Assembly: GCF_015353075.1 (NCBI RefSeq)
Contig: NZ_CP064187.1
Coordinates: forward strand, 1,860,001 to 1,924,000
Length of the DNA stretch: 64,000 bases
Direction of reading: 5' to 3'
Origin: Rhizobium sp. 007
GTDB taxonomy: Bacteria; Pseudomonadota; Alphaproteobacteria; Rhizobiales; Rhizobiaceae
Shown here: in pieces, positions 55,433-63,827 of the stretch
Position numbering within the stretch: the first letter of the stretch is position 1
How the letters are laid out: each line of letters begins with the position of its first letter
Notes under the pieces: generated by a model
Databases searched by the model: none
Told to the model about the DNA's origin: nothing
Seen by the model: the letters and a program-made list of their open reading frames with translations, nothing else
Position numbers and translations under genes: made by a program

Positions 55433-56863
55433 TCAGAACGTCGAAGCGCCGCTGCCCCATGGGCCATGGTGGAAATCCTTGCCATCGAGGCGGTCGAAGC
55501 CGTGGGCGCCGAAGAAGTCGCGCTGGGCCTGGATGAGGTTCGCAGTGCCGCGGCCCTGGCGGTAGGCGTCGAAATAGGTGAGCGCCGAGGTGAGCGCCGG
55601 AACCGGCAGGGCGGCCGCAAGTGCTGCCGCAACGACGCGGCGAAGCGACGGGATCGATTCCTTGACCATTTCGGAGAAGGCCGGCGTGACGATGAGGTTT
55701 GCCGCATCCGGCGCCTTGGTGAAAGCGCTGGTGATTTCGTCCAGGAACTGCGAGCGGATGATGCAGCCGGCCCGCCAGATCTTGGCGATCACCGGCATCG
55801 GCAGCGACCAGTTGAACTCGCGGGAAGCCTCCGCCATCACGGCAAAGCCCTGCGCATATGCGCCGATCTTGGCGGCAAACAACGCCAGTTCCAGATCCTT
55901 GTCGAGGTCCTGACCGTAGGCGATCGGGAAATCGTATTTCGGCTTTCCGAAGATTCTCTCGGCGGCTTCGCGCTGGTCCTTCATCGAGGAGATGCTGCGC
56001 GCCGCAACGGCAGCTTCGATAGCGGTCGCCGGAATGCCCATGTTCTGTGCTTCGATCGCCGACCACTTGCCGGTGCCCTTCTGGCCGGCCTTGTCGAGGA
56101 TCATGTCAACCATCGGCCCCCCGGACACGGGATCGGTCGCCGCCAGCACCTTTTCGGAGATTTCGATGAGGTAGGAATTCAGGCGGCCCTTGTTCCATTC
56201 GCCGAAGATGTTGCTGATTTCGCCGGCGCTCTTGCCGAGGCCGTCGCGCAGGATGCCGTAGATTTCGGCGATCATCTGCATGTCGGCGTATTCGATGCCA
56301 TTGTGGATCGTCTTGACGAAGTGACCCGCACCATCGTTGCCGAGCCAGGCGACGCAGGGATCGCCGTTGTACTTGGCGGCAATCGAGGTCAGAACCTTCT
56401 CAACGCGCTTCCAGGAGTCTTCGGTACCGCCGACCATGATCGACGGGCCGTGGCGGGCGCCTTCTTCACCGCCGGATACCCCCATGCCGATGAAGGTCAG
56501 CTCGGTATCCTTGAGGCGGTCGAAACGGGCGATCGTGTCACGGAAATTGGCGTTGCCGGCATCGATCATGATGTCGCCTTTGGAAAGGTGCGGCCGCAGC
56601 GCTTCCATCTGCTGGTCGACAGCCTCGCCCGCCTTGATCATGATGATGATCGGACGCGGCGGGCGGATGGCCTCGACGAATTCCTCGATGGTCTTGCAGG
56701 GGACGATCTGCTTCTTGAGATCACCGGCGCTTTCGTAGAACTCGTCCGTCTTTTCGGGAGTGCGGTTGAAGACTGCAATCTTGTTGCCTTTTTCCGCAAT
56801 GTTGAGTGCCAGGTTGGAACCCATGACGGCAAGGCCGATCAGCCCGATTTCTGCCTTTTCCAC
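55433..56863 (-). CDS. gnd: 6-phosphogluconate dehydrogenase, decarboxylating
   Basis: 476 residues, the normal length for the long-type enzyme. It oxidises 6-phosphogluconate to ribulose-5-phosphate and CO2 with NADP in the oxidative pentose phosphate pathway. The NADP fold is GLAVMGSNLALNIAEKG with VFNRTPEKTDEF. The substrate motif is FIGMGVSGGEEGARHGPSIM. The catalytic Lys and Glu are in GAGHFVKTIHNGIEYADMQM, and C-terminal YFDAYRQGRGTANLIQAQRD completes the site. The start is a GTG at 56863 with AGGTG upstream. A shared terminator follows. Confidence 0.97.
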   Translation of the reverse strand: MEKAEIGLIGLAVMGSNLALNIAEKGNKIAVFNRTPEKTDEFYESAGDLKKQIVPCKTIEEFVEAIRPPRPIIIMIKAGEAVDQQMEALRPHLSKGDIMIDAGNANFRDTIARFDRLKDTELTFIGMGVSGGEEGARHGPSIMVGGTEDSWKRVEKVLTSIAAKYNGDPCVAWLGNDGAGHFVKTIHNGIEYADMQMIAEIYGILRDGLGKSAGEISNIFGEWNKGRLNSYLIEISEKVLAATDPVSGGPMVDMILDKAGQKGTGKWSAIEAQNMGIPATAIEAAVAARSISSMKDQREAAERIFGKPKYDFPIAYGQDLDKDLELALFAAKIGAYAQGFAVMAEASREFNWSLPMPVIAKIWRAGCIIRSQFLDEITSAFTKAPDAANLIVTPAFSEMVKESIPSLRRVVAAALAAALPVPALTSALTYFDAYRQGRGTANLIQAQRDFFGAHGFDRLDGKDFHHGPWGSGASTF

Positions 56864-57042
56864 GATACACCTCCGATGAGTCATTTTGGACCGGTGTTGT
56901 GGCACTCTCCGGGAAAAACGGCAAGTCTGGAAGGACGCCGATCAGTTCGGCAGCGCACAGTTCGGAGGCTGACCGGCCGTTTCTTCAATACGCCGCCTTC
57001 CTGTCTGCTATTATCGGCGGAGGAAACACCAAGGAAAATCCG

Positions 57043-57441
57043 ATGAGCACCCTGCCTGCCAAAATTGTTCACTGCTCGATCAATCGGTACTGGAAGGAGG
57101 TCTACGACTTTGCCGGCAAGCCGGAAAACATGTCGCTCTGGGCCTCGGGGCTGGCCTCCGGCCTCGAACCGCAAGGAAGCGACTGGATCGCGCACGGTCC
57201 TCTGGGAACGGTGCGTGTGAGCTTCGTCCCGCACAACGAGTTCGGCGTCATCGACCATACGGTAACAATCGAAAGCGGACTACGGGTCTACAACGCGCTG
57301 CGAATCGTGCCGAACGGCGACGGCTGCGAGGTGATGTTCACGCTGTTGAAACAGCCAGGCATGACGGACGACCAGTTCGCCGCTGATGCCGCCCATGTGC
57401 AGAAGGACCTCGGCGCCTTAAAATCGCTGATGGAGATATAA
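57043..57441 (+). CDS. SRPBCC-fold (START-like) protein
   Basis: 132 residues with a predicted helix-grip fold: SINRYWKEVYDFAGKPENMS at the N-terminus, then GPLGTVRVSFVPHNEFGVID and CEVMFTLLKQPGMTDDQF. Such proteins bind hydrophobic ligands; the function here is unknown. The ATG at 57043 has AAGGAAAAT upstream and follows an open frame without similarity. The following VOC gene starts 3 bases after its stop, so they are one operon. Confidence 0.82.
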   Translation: MSTLPAKIVHCSINRYWKEVYDFAGKPENMSLWASGLASGLEPQGSDWIAHGPLGTVRVSFVPHNEFGVIDHTVTIESGLRVYNALRIVPNGDGCEVMFTLLKQPGMTDDQFAADAAHVQKDLGALKSLMEI

Positions 57442-57444
57442 CCG

Positions 57445-57801
57445 ATGGAAAAAAGCGCAAACGACCTGAAGATCGACTACATTGAATTCAACGTCGCCGA
57501 CATAGCGGCGGCAAAGGCCTTCTACGGTAACGCATTTGGTTGGAGTTTCACCGATTATGGCCCCAGCTATTGCGAATTCAATGACGGCCGCCTGACGGGC
57601 GGCTTCACAAATATCCAACCGCCGCGCCCGGGTGGTGGCCCGCTTGTGATCCTATACGCCGACAAACTTGAGGAAGCGCTGGAGAAGGTCGAACAGGCCG
57701 GAGGCAAGATCGTAAAGCCGATCACCGCCTTTCCGGGCGGCCGGCGGTTTCACTTCCTTGACAAGGATGCCTACGAACTGGCCGTGTGGAGCAAGACTTA
57801 A
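57445..57801 (+). CDS. VOC family protein
   Basis: 118 residues with one vicinal-oxygen-chelate unit. IDYIEFNVADIAAAKAFYGN, FGWSFTDYGPSYCEFND, then EEALEKVEQAGGKIVKPITA and FHFLDKDAYELAVWSKT follow the fold of glyoxalase-like proteins, with the C-terminal Glu metal ligand in YELAVW. It starts 3 bases after the SRPBCC gene. The reaction is unknown; members include lyases, dioxygenases and antibiotic-binding proteins. Confidence 0.9.
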   Translation: MEKSANDLKIDYIEFNVADIAAAKAFYGNAFGWSFTDYGPSYCEFNDGRLTGGFTNIQPPRPGGGPLVILYADKLEEALEKVEQAGGKIVKPITAFPGGRRFHFLDKDAYELAVWSKT

Positions 57802-57810
57802 AGCCGGAAG

Positions 57811-58545
57811 CTAGGCAGCGATTGTCGAGATCGCATCGGCAGATTCCAGCACGACAAGCGCACCTAGAACTTGCCCGGACAGGTCGCGCAGCGGCGACAT
57901 GCGGCAACGCGTGCGCCTGCTTTCACCGCGCTGTTCGTAGTTGTATTCGACATGCTGCCCCGCGAAGCAGGCGTCGAAGTTGGCTTTCGCTTGTGCCACG
58001 AACTGTTCCTCGCCGATGAATTCCATCACATGGCGGCCGATCATGTCGATCGGCCTTCGTCCGAGATATGCACAGTTCACCGGATTGGAATAAAGATAGC
58101 GGTAGTCGCGCGTGAGCACCGCAACACGATCCGGCAACGTCTCGAGAATCGCCGAATTGAGAAAATTCCCGTTGTCGACATTGGGCACATAGGCCTTCGG
58201 TGCAGGTAGCGGCAATTCCCGCGGCAACGCGAAATCCGCACGCGGCAGCGCGCCGAAATAGCGCTCCAAAAGGGATATGAGCATGGCTGAGTGATGGCTG
58301 ACGCTGGCAGCGTCATCGGCATCCTGCTGCAGCAGATAGCCGACAAACTGAAGCTGCATGTACATCTCCATCAGGTTGGACGCGTGATGGTCCACAATTG
58401 TTTGGACCAAAAGATCGAGACCACCATCAAGAGTTGCAACACGCCGATCGTCGCCAAGACGAATTGCCTCTTCGATCTGCGAGCAGCGTGATGAGAAAGC
58501 TTGCAAAAGCTCGAGCAAGGCGCCTCCAGATCCCTTATTCTCCAA
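57811..58545 (-). CDS. PAS-domain sensory protein
   Basis: 244 residues without membrane helices. Residues about 1-110 are helical (LLQAFSSRCSQIEEAI, IVDHHASNLMEMYMQLQF). A PAS domain covers about 125-235, with FLNSAILETLPDRVAVLTRD, YRYLYSNPVNCAYLGRRPID and VLGALVVLESADAIS. No output domain is present, so it must act through a partner. The first usable start is a TTG at 58545. Four codons before it, in frame, stands an ATG with a GGAGA site that is followed at once by a TGA; see findings. It converges on the VOC gene. Confidence 0.78.
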   Translation of the reverse strand: MENKGSGGALLELLQAFSSRCSQIEEAIRLGDDRRVATLDGGLDLLVQTIVDHHASNLMEMYMQLQFVGYLLQQDADDAASVSHHSAMLISLLERYFGALPRADFALPRELPLPAPKAYVPNVDNGNFLNSAILETLPDRVAVLTRDYRYLYSNPVNCAYLGRRPIDMIGRHVMEFIGEEQFVAQAKANFDACFAGQHVEYNYEQRGESRRTRCRMSPLRDLSGQVLGALVVLESADAISTIAA

Positions 58546-58707
58546 AGGGATTCACATTCTCCTCGCTTTGGCAGAATTCAACGCATATGACATAAACATG
58601 AATCCCGCTACTCGCCCTAGTAGCGACGGATAACATGATTAGGATTCACGTTCAACGTGGACGGCACATGGGTTTTAGTGGATGAGATATGAGAGGTTGA
58701 AAGCCCT

Positions 58708-59643
58708 TCACTTAAGAACTTCGTGCTTTACCTTCCACCGGTCGTGGTACCAGAGCCATTGGGCCGGGTATTCCCGCACCCAGCTTTCGACCTTGTCGTT
58801 CAGCATCTGAGCGGTCGCCGTCAGGTCGAGATTGCCCTTCTCGTCGCGCGGCATGTCCAGCTTCGGCTCGATCTCCAGCCGATAGCGGTTGCCGGGAAGC
58901 CGGATGCAGCGCGCAGGATAAACCTCGCAGTTGAACTGGCGGACGAGTTTCGGCAAGAGCGGGTTCGTCTTCGTGTCCAGGCCGAAAAAGGTGGTCTTCA
59001 GCCCTTTGCGGAACTTCTGATCGACGAGAACGCCGACACCCTGCCCGGCTTCGAGCTGACGCGCCAGCGCAAAGGCCGAGCCGGCATGCGACGGCACGAG
59101 CTTGCCCATGCGGGCGCTGCGGAAATCGAAGACCTTCTGGGCGACATAAGGATTGTTCGGCGGACGGAAGAGAACCGTCACATGCAGACCGAAGGCAGCG
59201 CTGCTGACGGGCAGGAGTTCGAAATTGCCCGTATGCGCCGTAAAGACGATGAACGGCCGGGGATTGTCCCGCAGGTCGAGGAAGATCGGGATGCCCGAGA
59301 CCTCCACCCTGCCCGGATCGGTCCTTTCCGGATCGAAATCGAACAAACGGTCCAGAAAGACGTATTCGGCGGCGAGCCTTCCCATATTGCCCCAACTCGC
59401 CAGGGCGATTTCTTCTAGCTCGGCCCCACCCTTCTCGGGGAAGGCGTTGCGCAGGTTGAAGAGCATCAGCTTGTGGCGCGACGTGTGCGGACCGATCTTG
59501 CGGGTCAGCCAATCAGCAAATCGGATCGCGCTATCTGCCGGAAACAGCTTCAGGAAATTCATGAAGCCAAAGGCCAGCTGAGCGATCAGCCATTGGCGGA
59601 AATGCTCGAGCTTCAGAACGATCCGGGTGAGGAAGAGCTTCAC
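58708..59643 (-). CDS. lpxXL: Very-long-chain fatty acyltransferase of lipid A, LpxXL
   Basis: 311 residues of the LpxL/HtrB acyltransferase family. One membrane-associated N-terminal helix (AQLAFGFMNFLKLFP) is followed by the H(X)4E catalytic motif HTGNFE at 137-142 and VTVLFRPPNNPYVAQKV. LVDQKFRKGLKTTFFGLDTK is the second signature. In rhizobia LpxXL transfers the 27- or 28-carbon omega-1-hydroxy fatty acid from AcpXL to lipid A. It is the last gene of the acpXL cluster, 4 bases after the adh2XL stop, which supports this substrate over lauroyl transfer. Confidence 0.94.
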   Translation of the reverse strand: MKLFLTRIVLKLEHFRQWLIAQLAFGFMNFLKLFPADSAIRFADWLTRKIGPHTSRHKLMLFNLRNAFPEKGGAELEEIALASWGNMGRLAAEYVFLDRLFDFDPERTDPGRVEVSGIPIFLDLRDNPRPFIVFTAHTGNFELLPVSSAAFGLHVTVLFRPPNNPYVAQKVFDFRSARMGKLVPSHAGSAFALARQLEAGQGVGVLVDQKFRKGLKTTFFGLDTKTNPLLPKLVRQFNCEVYPARCIRLPGNRYRLEIEPKLDMPRDEKGNLDLTATAQMLNDKVESWVREYPAQWLWYHDRWKVKHEVLK

Positions 59644-59647
59644 CGGT

Positions 59648-60676
59648 TCAGTCCATCTTCAGGATGATCTTGCCGAAGATCTGGCGGGATTCCATGCGTT
59701 CGAGCGCACGGTCGATATCGTCGAAGCTGACTTCGGTGTCGATGACCGGATGAACGAGGCCGCGGCCCATCTTCTGCATGGCATTCGCCATATTCTCGAT
59801 GCGGCAGCCGAAGGAGCCGAGCAGCTTCAGCTGCTGCTGGAAGAGCATCATCAGGTTCATGTCGGTGGAAACGCCCGACGTCGAGCCGCAGGTGACGAGG
59901 CGGCCGCCGCGCTTCATGCACAGCATCGAGCCCGCCCAGGTGTCCTTGCCCACGTGTTCGAAGACGACATCGACGCCCTTTTTTTTCGTGAGCTTGCGCA
60001 CGACGCCCTCGAAGCGGTCCTTGCGGTAATTGATGACGTGATCGGCGCCGAGCGCCTTTGCCTTCTCGATCTTGTCGTCCGAGCCGACGGTGGTGATCAC
60101 GGTGCAACCGATCTTCTTGGCGAGCTGGATTGCCGCCGTGCCGATGCCCGAACCGCCGGCATGCACGAGGATCGTCTCGCCGGGTTCGAGCTTGGCATTG
60201 TCGAAGAGCATGTGCTCGACGGTCCCGAAGGTGACGGGCGCCAGAGCCGCGCCGATGGCATCGACGCCGGGCGGTGCCGGAACGAGCAGGCGGGCCGGAA
60301 GGTTCACCTTCTCCTGCGCAAAGCCGTCAAGATGGAAGCCATGGACGCCGGAGACGTGTTCGCAGAGATTGTCGCGGCCTTCGCTGCACGGACGGCAGAG
60401 ACCGCAGGTGCGCGCGCCGTAGATTGCGACCAACTGGCCGGGCAGGACATTCGCGACGCCCGGGCCGATCGCCTCCACGACGCCCGAGGCCTCCGCGCCG
60501 ATGACGAGCGGCATCTTGCGCTTGGCGAATGCCATGCCGCGCCAGCCCCAGACGTCGATATGGTTGAGGGCGACTGCCTTGACCCGCAGCGTCACCTCAC
60601 CGGCAGCCGGAGCATCCGGTTCCGGCAGATCGGTGATCTCAAGCTTGCGGTCATCGATCAGTTGCAAAGCGCGCAT
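59648..60676 (-). CDS. adh2XL: Zinc-type alcohol dehydrogenase/quinone reductase-like protein of the acpXL cluster
   Basis: 342 residues of the medium-chain dehydrogenase family. AVALNHIDVWGWRGMAFAKR starts the GroES-like part; structural zinc Cys residues lie in ARTCGLCRPCSEGRDNLCEH. The NAD(P) fold shows VHAGGSGIGTAAIQLAKKIG. In the acpXL cluster it is thought to act in very-long-chain fatty acid synthesis, possibly as an enoyl reductase; that role is inferred from context. The start has GAGAGG upstream. Confidence 0.92.
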   Translation of the reverse strand: MRALQLIDDRKLEITDLPEPDAPAAGEVTLRVKAVALNHIDVWGWRGMAFAKRKMPLVIGAEASGVVEAIGPGVANVLPGQLVAIYGARTCGLCRPCSEGRDNLCEHVSGVHGFHLDGFAQEKVNLPARLLVPAPPGVDAIGAALAPVTFGTVEHMLFDNAKLEPGETILVHAGGSGIGTAAIQLAKKIGCTVITTVGSDDKIEKAKALGADHVINYRKDRFEGVVRKLTKKKGVDVVFEHVGKDTWAGSMLCMKRGGRLVTCGSTSGVSTDMNLMMLFQQQLKLLGSFGCRIENMANAMQKMGRGLVHPVIDTEVSFDDIDRALERMESRQIFGKIILKMD

Positions 60677-60730
60677 AAAAAACCTCTCGCCTCGAAGGCG
60701 TCTTCTCTCTCTTATTTTGTCGGCAACCGC

Positions 60731-62017
60731 TTAAGCCGGTTCGAGCGCCATGACAAGGCTGGCGTTCTGCCCGCCGAAGCCGAAAGAGTTCGAAAGCACG
60801 GCGGAGACCTGCTGTTCGCGCTTCTTGTTCGGTACGACATCGAGAACGATAGATGGATCCGGGTTGTTGTAGTTAATCGTCGGCGGCAGCGTGCCGGTGA
60901 GCATGGTCTGCAGCGAGAACACCGCTTCGACCGCGCCAGCCGCCGTCAGCGTATGGCCGATCATCGACTTGTTGGAGGACAGCGGAATGGAGGCCATGCG
61001 CTCGCCGAAGACGGCAAGCATCGAGCCATATTCCATCTTGTCGTTTTCCGGCGTCGAGGTGCCGTGAGCATTGATGTAGCCGATGCCGCTTTCATCGATG
61101 CCGGCATCGGCAAGCGCGGCACGGATCGTCGCGATCGCCGGGCCGCCATCCGGCGACGAACGGGTGCGATGGAAGGAGTCGGCCTTTTCACCCGCGCCCT
61201 TCATGATGCCGAGTACCTTGGCGCCACGCGCGACAGCCGCTTCCAGTGATTCGAGGACCAGCGTTGCTGCACCTTCGGCGATGACGAAACCGTCGCGATC
61301 CTTGCTGAAGGGCTTGGAAGCCTTGGTCGGCGGATCGTTCTGCGTCGACAGCGCGGAAAGCAGCGAAAAACGGATGAGCGCTTCGGCGCTCAGCGAACCA
61401 TCGGTCGCAACCGCAAGGGCGCGATCGGTACGACCCTGGCGGATCGCCTCGATGCCGAGCTGGATCGCGGTGGCGCCAGAAGCACATGCGGTCGAAAGCG
61501 TCACCGGCAGCCCGCGCGTGCCGAAACGGTCGGCCAGACGCTCGGAGATCGCGCCGAAGAGTGCTGCTTCATGGAAGGCGGCATCCGTGCGCTGGCGCAT
61601 CGCGGCCAGGAACCGCTCGTAGGCATCGCCCGGATGCTCGGACGGCGGCGAACGGTCGGCGAGATCGAAGCGGGCGCTCCATTCCGGCTCGATCGGCGGC
61701 GCGGCGAGAAAGAGCGGACCGTTGAAATCGCCGGAGATACCGGCATCGCAGAGCGCTTCAACCGTCGTTTCGCGGGCGAAGGCGTAGGAACGCTCAACGG
61801 CGTTCGGCACCGGGATGTCGATGAAATCAACAGTGCCGGCAATGCGGGTCGAGAGCCCGTCGGTCGGAAAGCGCGTGATGCCGTGGATCCCGGAAGTGCC
61901 GGAGGTCAGCGCCGCCCAGTTGTCCTTGAGCCCTTGGCCGAGCGAGGTGATGATTCCCATACCCGTGACCGCGACGATCGGGCGGCCGAGGTGATCCTTG
62001 TAAGTCGCTTCTGTCAT
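60731..62017 (-). CDS. fabF1XL: Beta-ketoacyl-ACP synthase of the acpXL cluster (catalytically complete)
   Basis: 428 residues of the KAS II family. The catalytic Cys is in TLSTACASGATAIQLG, and the two His are in YINAHGTSTPENDKMEYGS and NKSMIGHTLTAAGAVEAVFS. It should extend AcpXL-bound chains towards C27/C28. The ATG at 62017 has a GAGGAG ribosome site; its upstream neighbour ends 11 bases earlier. The names fabF1XL and fabF2XL follow the published gene order of the cluster (acpXL, fabZXL, fabF2XL, fabF1XL, adh2XL, lpxXL), quoted from memory. Confidence 0.93.
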   Translation of the reverse strand: MTEATYKDHLGRPIVAVTGMGIITSLGQGLKDNWAALTSGTSGIHGITRFPTDGLSTRIAGTVDFIDIPVPNAVERSYAFARETTVEALCDAGISGDFNGPLFLAAPPIEPEWSARFDLADRSPPSEHPGDAYERFLAAMRQRTDAAFHEAALFGAISERLADRFGTRGLPVTLSTACASGATAIQLGIEAIRQGRTDRALAVATDGSLSAEALIRFSLLSALSTQNDPPTKASKPFSKDRDGFVIAEGAATLVLESLEAAVARGAKVLGIMKGAGEKADSFHRTRSSPDGGPAIATIRAALADAGIDESGIGYINAHGTSTPENDKMEYGSMLAVFGERMASIPLSSNKSMIGHTLTAAGAVEAVFSLQTMLTGTLPPTINYNNPDPSIVLDVVPNKKREQQVSAVLSNSFGFGGQNASLVMALEPA

Positions 62018-62028
62018 TTGATCACTCC

Positions 62029-63234
62029 TCACGCATCCGCGGAAAGAACGGCGACACCCTCGCCGCGCTGGTGGCCGACTGCGGTGACGACAGCGGCCGT
62101 GGTACTCGCGCTCATCGGTTTTTCGTGCGCGGCATCGAAAGGCGGCACCTTCGCTTTGCTGTCGACGGCGAGTGCCGCAAAAGCAAGTCCAAGGGTAAAC
62201 TGCGCTTCGATGGCATGGCCGGACACGCCGCCGAAGCCGCGGACGACCGCGCCCGGAAGCTGATGCTCCAGAACCGCCTTTTCGCGCTCTGCCAGATCAT
62301 GCATGCCGGTCGAGCCCGAGAAGATCGCAGTCGTTTCCGGCGCAAGCTTCTTGGCCGGCTGCAGCAGGCGCTCGAGACGAACCTCAAGGTTTCCGGCATT
62401 CCGGTTACCGCGGTCGCCCTCGATGGAATCGATCCTCGCATAGATATGCGCCCCCCGCGCTTCCGCGTGCTTGCGCGATTCCAGAACGAGAAACGCCCCG
62501 GCCGAACCCAGGATCATGCCGCCGCCTTCGGTATCCTTGCGCGACCAAAGCGGCGCCCATTTGCCCTGCAGGTGAGCGCCGATCGATTCGGGCAAAAGGA
62601 TCATGTCCTGACGCTCGGCGGCAAAGGCGCCGCCGACGAGCGCATGCGAGGATTCGCCCGACTTGATCCGGTAGAATGCGGTTTCGACGGCGGAGATGCC
62701 TGCAGCCTCCTCGCCCATGAACGTCCGCGAGGAACCGGTGACCTTATGGACGATCGAAATATTGCCGGCAAGGAGGTTGGAAAGCTGCGCCAGGAAGAGC
62801 GTCGGGCGCAGTTCCGTGGTCAGCTTCTCGTTGAGTAAGAGCTCGCGATCATTGCGCTTCAGGCCCTCGTCGACGATCAGCGTATCGACATTGATGTCAC
62901 GCTCACCGCCGCCGGCGGCCACGATCATGTCCATCCTGCCGCAGGTTTCCGCATTCTCCTTGAAGCCCGCGTCATCGAGCGCCAGGCCGGCGGCAAAAAC
63001 GCCGATGCGCTGCCAGTTCTCCATCTGGCGCTGGTCGCCGCGCTTGGCGATCTGCTGCGACCAGTCGATTTCCGGCAGCGGATGCACCGGATAGGGCTTG
63101 AATTTTTCAGTCTCGATGATCGGCTCCGGCGCTCGACCTGCCGTCAAGAGCGCGACATGCGCATCCTTGCCGACGCCCTGACAAGTGACGATACCGACGC
63201 CGGTGATGACGACATCATTTTGAGCCTTGCTCAT
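62029..63234 (-). CDS. fabF2XL: Beta-ketoacyl synthase-like protein lacking the active-site Cys
   Basis: 401 residues with the ketosynthase fold: VVITGVGIVTCQGVGKDAHV at the N-terminus and VVRGFGGVSGHAIEAQFTLG near the C-terminus. Where active enzymes have TACASG, this one reads SSRTFMGEEAAGI, so the nucleophilic Cys is missing. The first catalytic His region is FSGSTGMHD instead of NAHGT. Only the GHAIEA His remains. It resembles the chain-length-factor partner of polyketide ketosynthases and may pair with FabF1XL to set chain length. It overlaps fabZXL by 4 bases. Confidence 0.92.
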   Translation of the reverse strand: MSKAQNDVVITGVGIVTCQGVGKDAHVALLTAGRAPEPIIETEKFKPYPVHPLPEIDWSQQIAKRGDQRQMENWQRIGVFAAGLALDDAGFKENAETCGRMDMIVAAGGGERDINVDTLIVDEGLKRNDRELLLNEKLTTELRPTLFLAQLSNLLAGNISIVHKVTGSSRTFMGEEAAGISAVETAFYRIKSGESSHALVGGAFAAERQDMILLPESIGAHLQGKWAPLWSRKDTEGGGMILGSAGAFLVLESRKHAEARGAHIYARIDSIEGDRGNRNAGNLEVRLERLLQPAKKLAPETTAIFSGSTGMHDLAEREKAVLEHQLPGAVVRGFGGVSGHAIEAQFTLGLAFAALAVDSKAKVPPFDAAHEKPMSASTTAAVVTAVGHQRGEGVAVLSADA

Positions 63235-63713
63235 CCCTTTACTCCCTGCGCGGCGATCGCATCCATCAGGCCGACCTCGCCCGCGCGCTTTTTCACGATA
63301 TCGCCGAGCGGAACCTCGCTGAAGGGCATGGTGCGCAACTTCAGTTGCGCATCGCAGACCTTCTTGCCGCCGCTCGTGATCTTTGCCTTGGTCACGGCAA
63401 AACCGGACCCGTCATGCTCCAGAAACGCCTCGATGTCGAGAACCGCCTCTGGCTCGACGAAGGTTCGCATCTTGGCGCCATCCACCGACATCAGGAACGG
63501 CATCGCGGCAAAATCAGTCGCGGCCAGCACCAGCATGCCCGAGGCCTGCGCCATGGTTTCAATGAGAAGCACGCCCGGAACGAGCGGCATACCCGGAAAA
63601 TGGCCTTCGAAGACGGGGCTATTCGCCGGCACAACGGAACGCGCCTTGAGCACACCCTTTTCGAGGTCGACCGCTTCCACGCGGTCAATCATCTGGAAAT
63701 ATTCCAGCAGCAT
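63231..63713 (-). CDS. fabZXL: 3-hydroxyacyl-ACP dehydratase of the acpXL cluster
   Basis: 160 residues, hotdog fold of FabZ type. The catalytic His lies in FEGHFPGMPLVPGVLLIETM, and the partner Glu/Asp in AQASGMLVLAATDF. It dehydrates 3-hydroxyacyl-AcpXL during elongation. It lies between acpXL (115 bases upstream) and fabF2XL (4-base overlap) in the leftward operon. It is distinct from the housekeeping FabZ beside lpxA, which is not in this window. Confidence 0.93.
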   Translation of the reverse strand: MLLEYFQMIDRVEAVDLEKGVLKARSVVPANSPVFEGHFPGMPLVPGVLLIETMAQASGMLVLAATDFAAMPFLMSVDGAKMRTFVEPEAVLDIEAFLEHDGSGFAVTKAKITSGGKKVCDAQLKLRTMPFSEVPLGDIVKKRAGEVGLMDAIAAQGVKG

Positions 63714-63827
63714 CGGATCCTCCGGCCCGGCGGGAAAGCGAGCGCCGGATACGCCTAGTTAGGAACAAAACCGCCCGGCCGCTACGGTTCGCAGAGGCAG
63801 GGCGGAGAAAAAAGATAGCTGTGTCGC

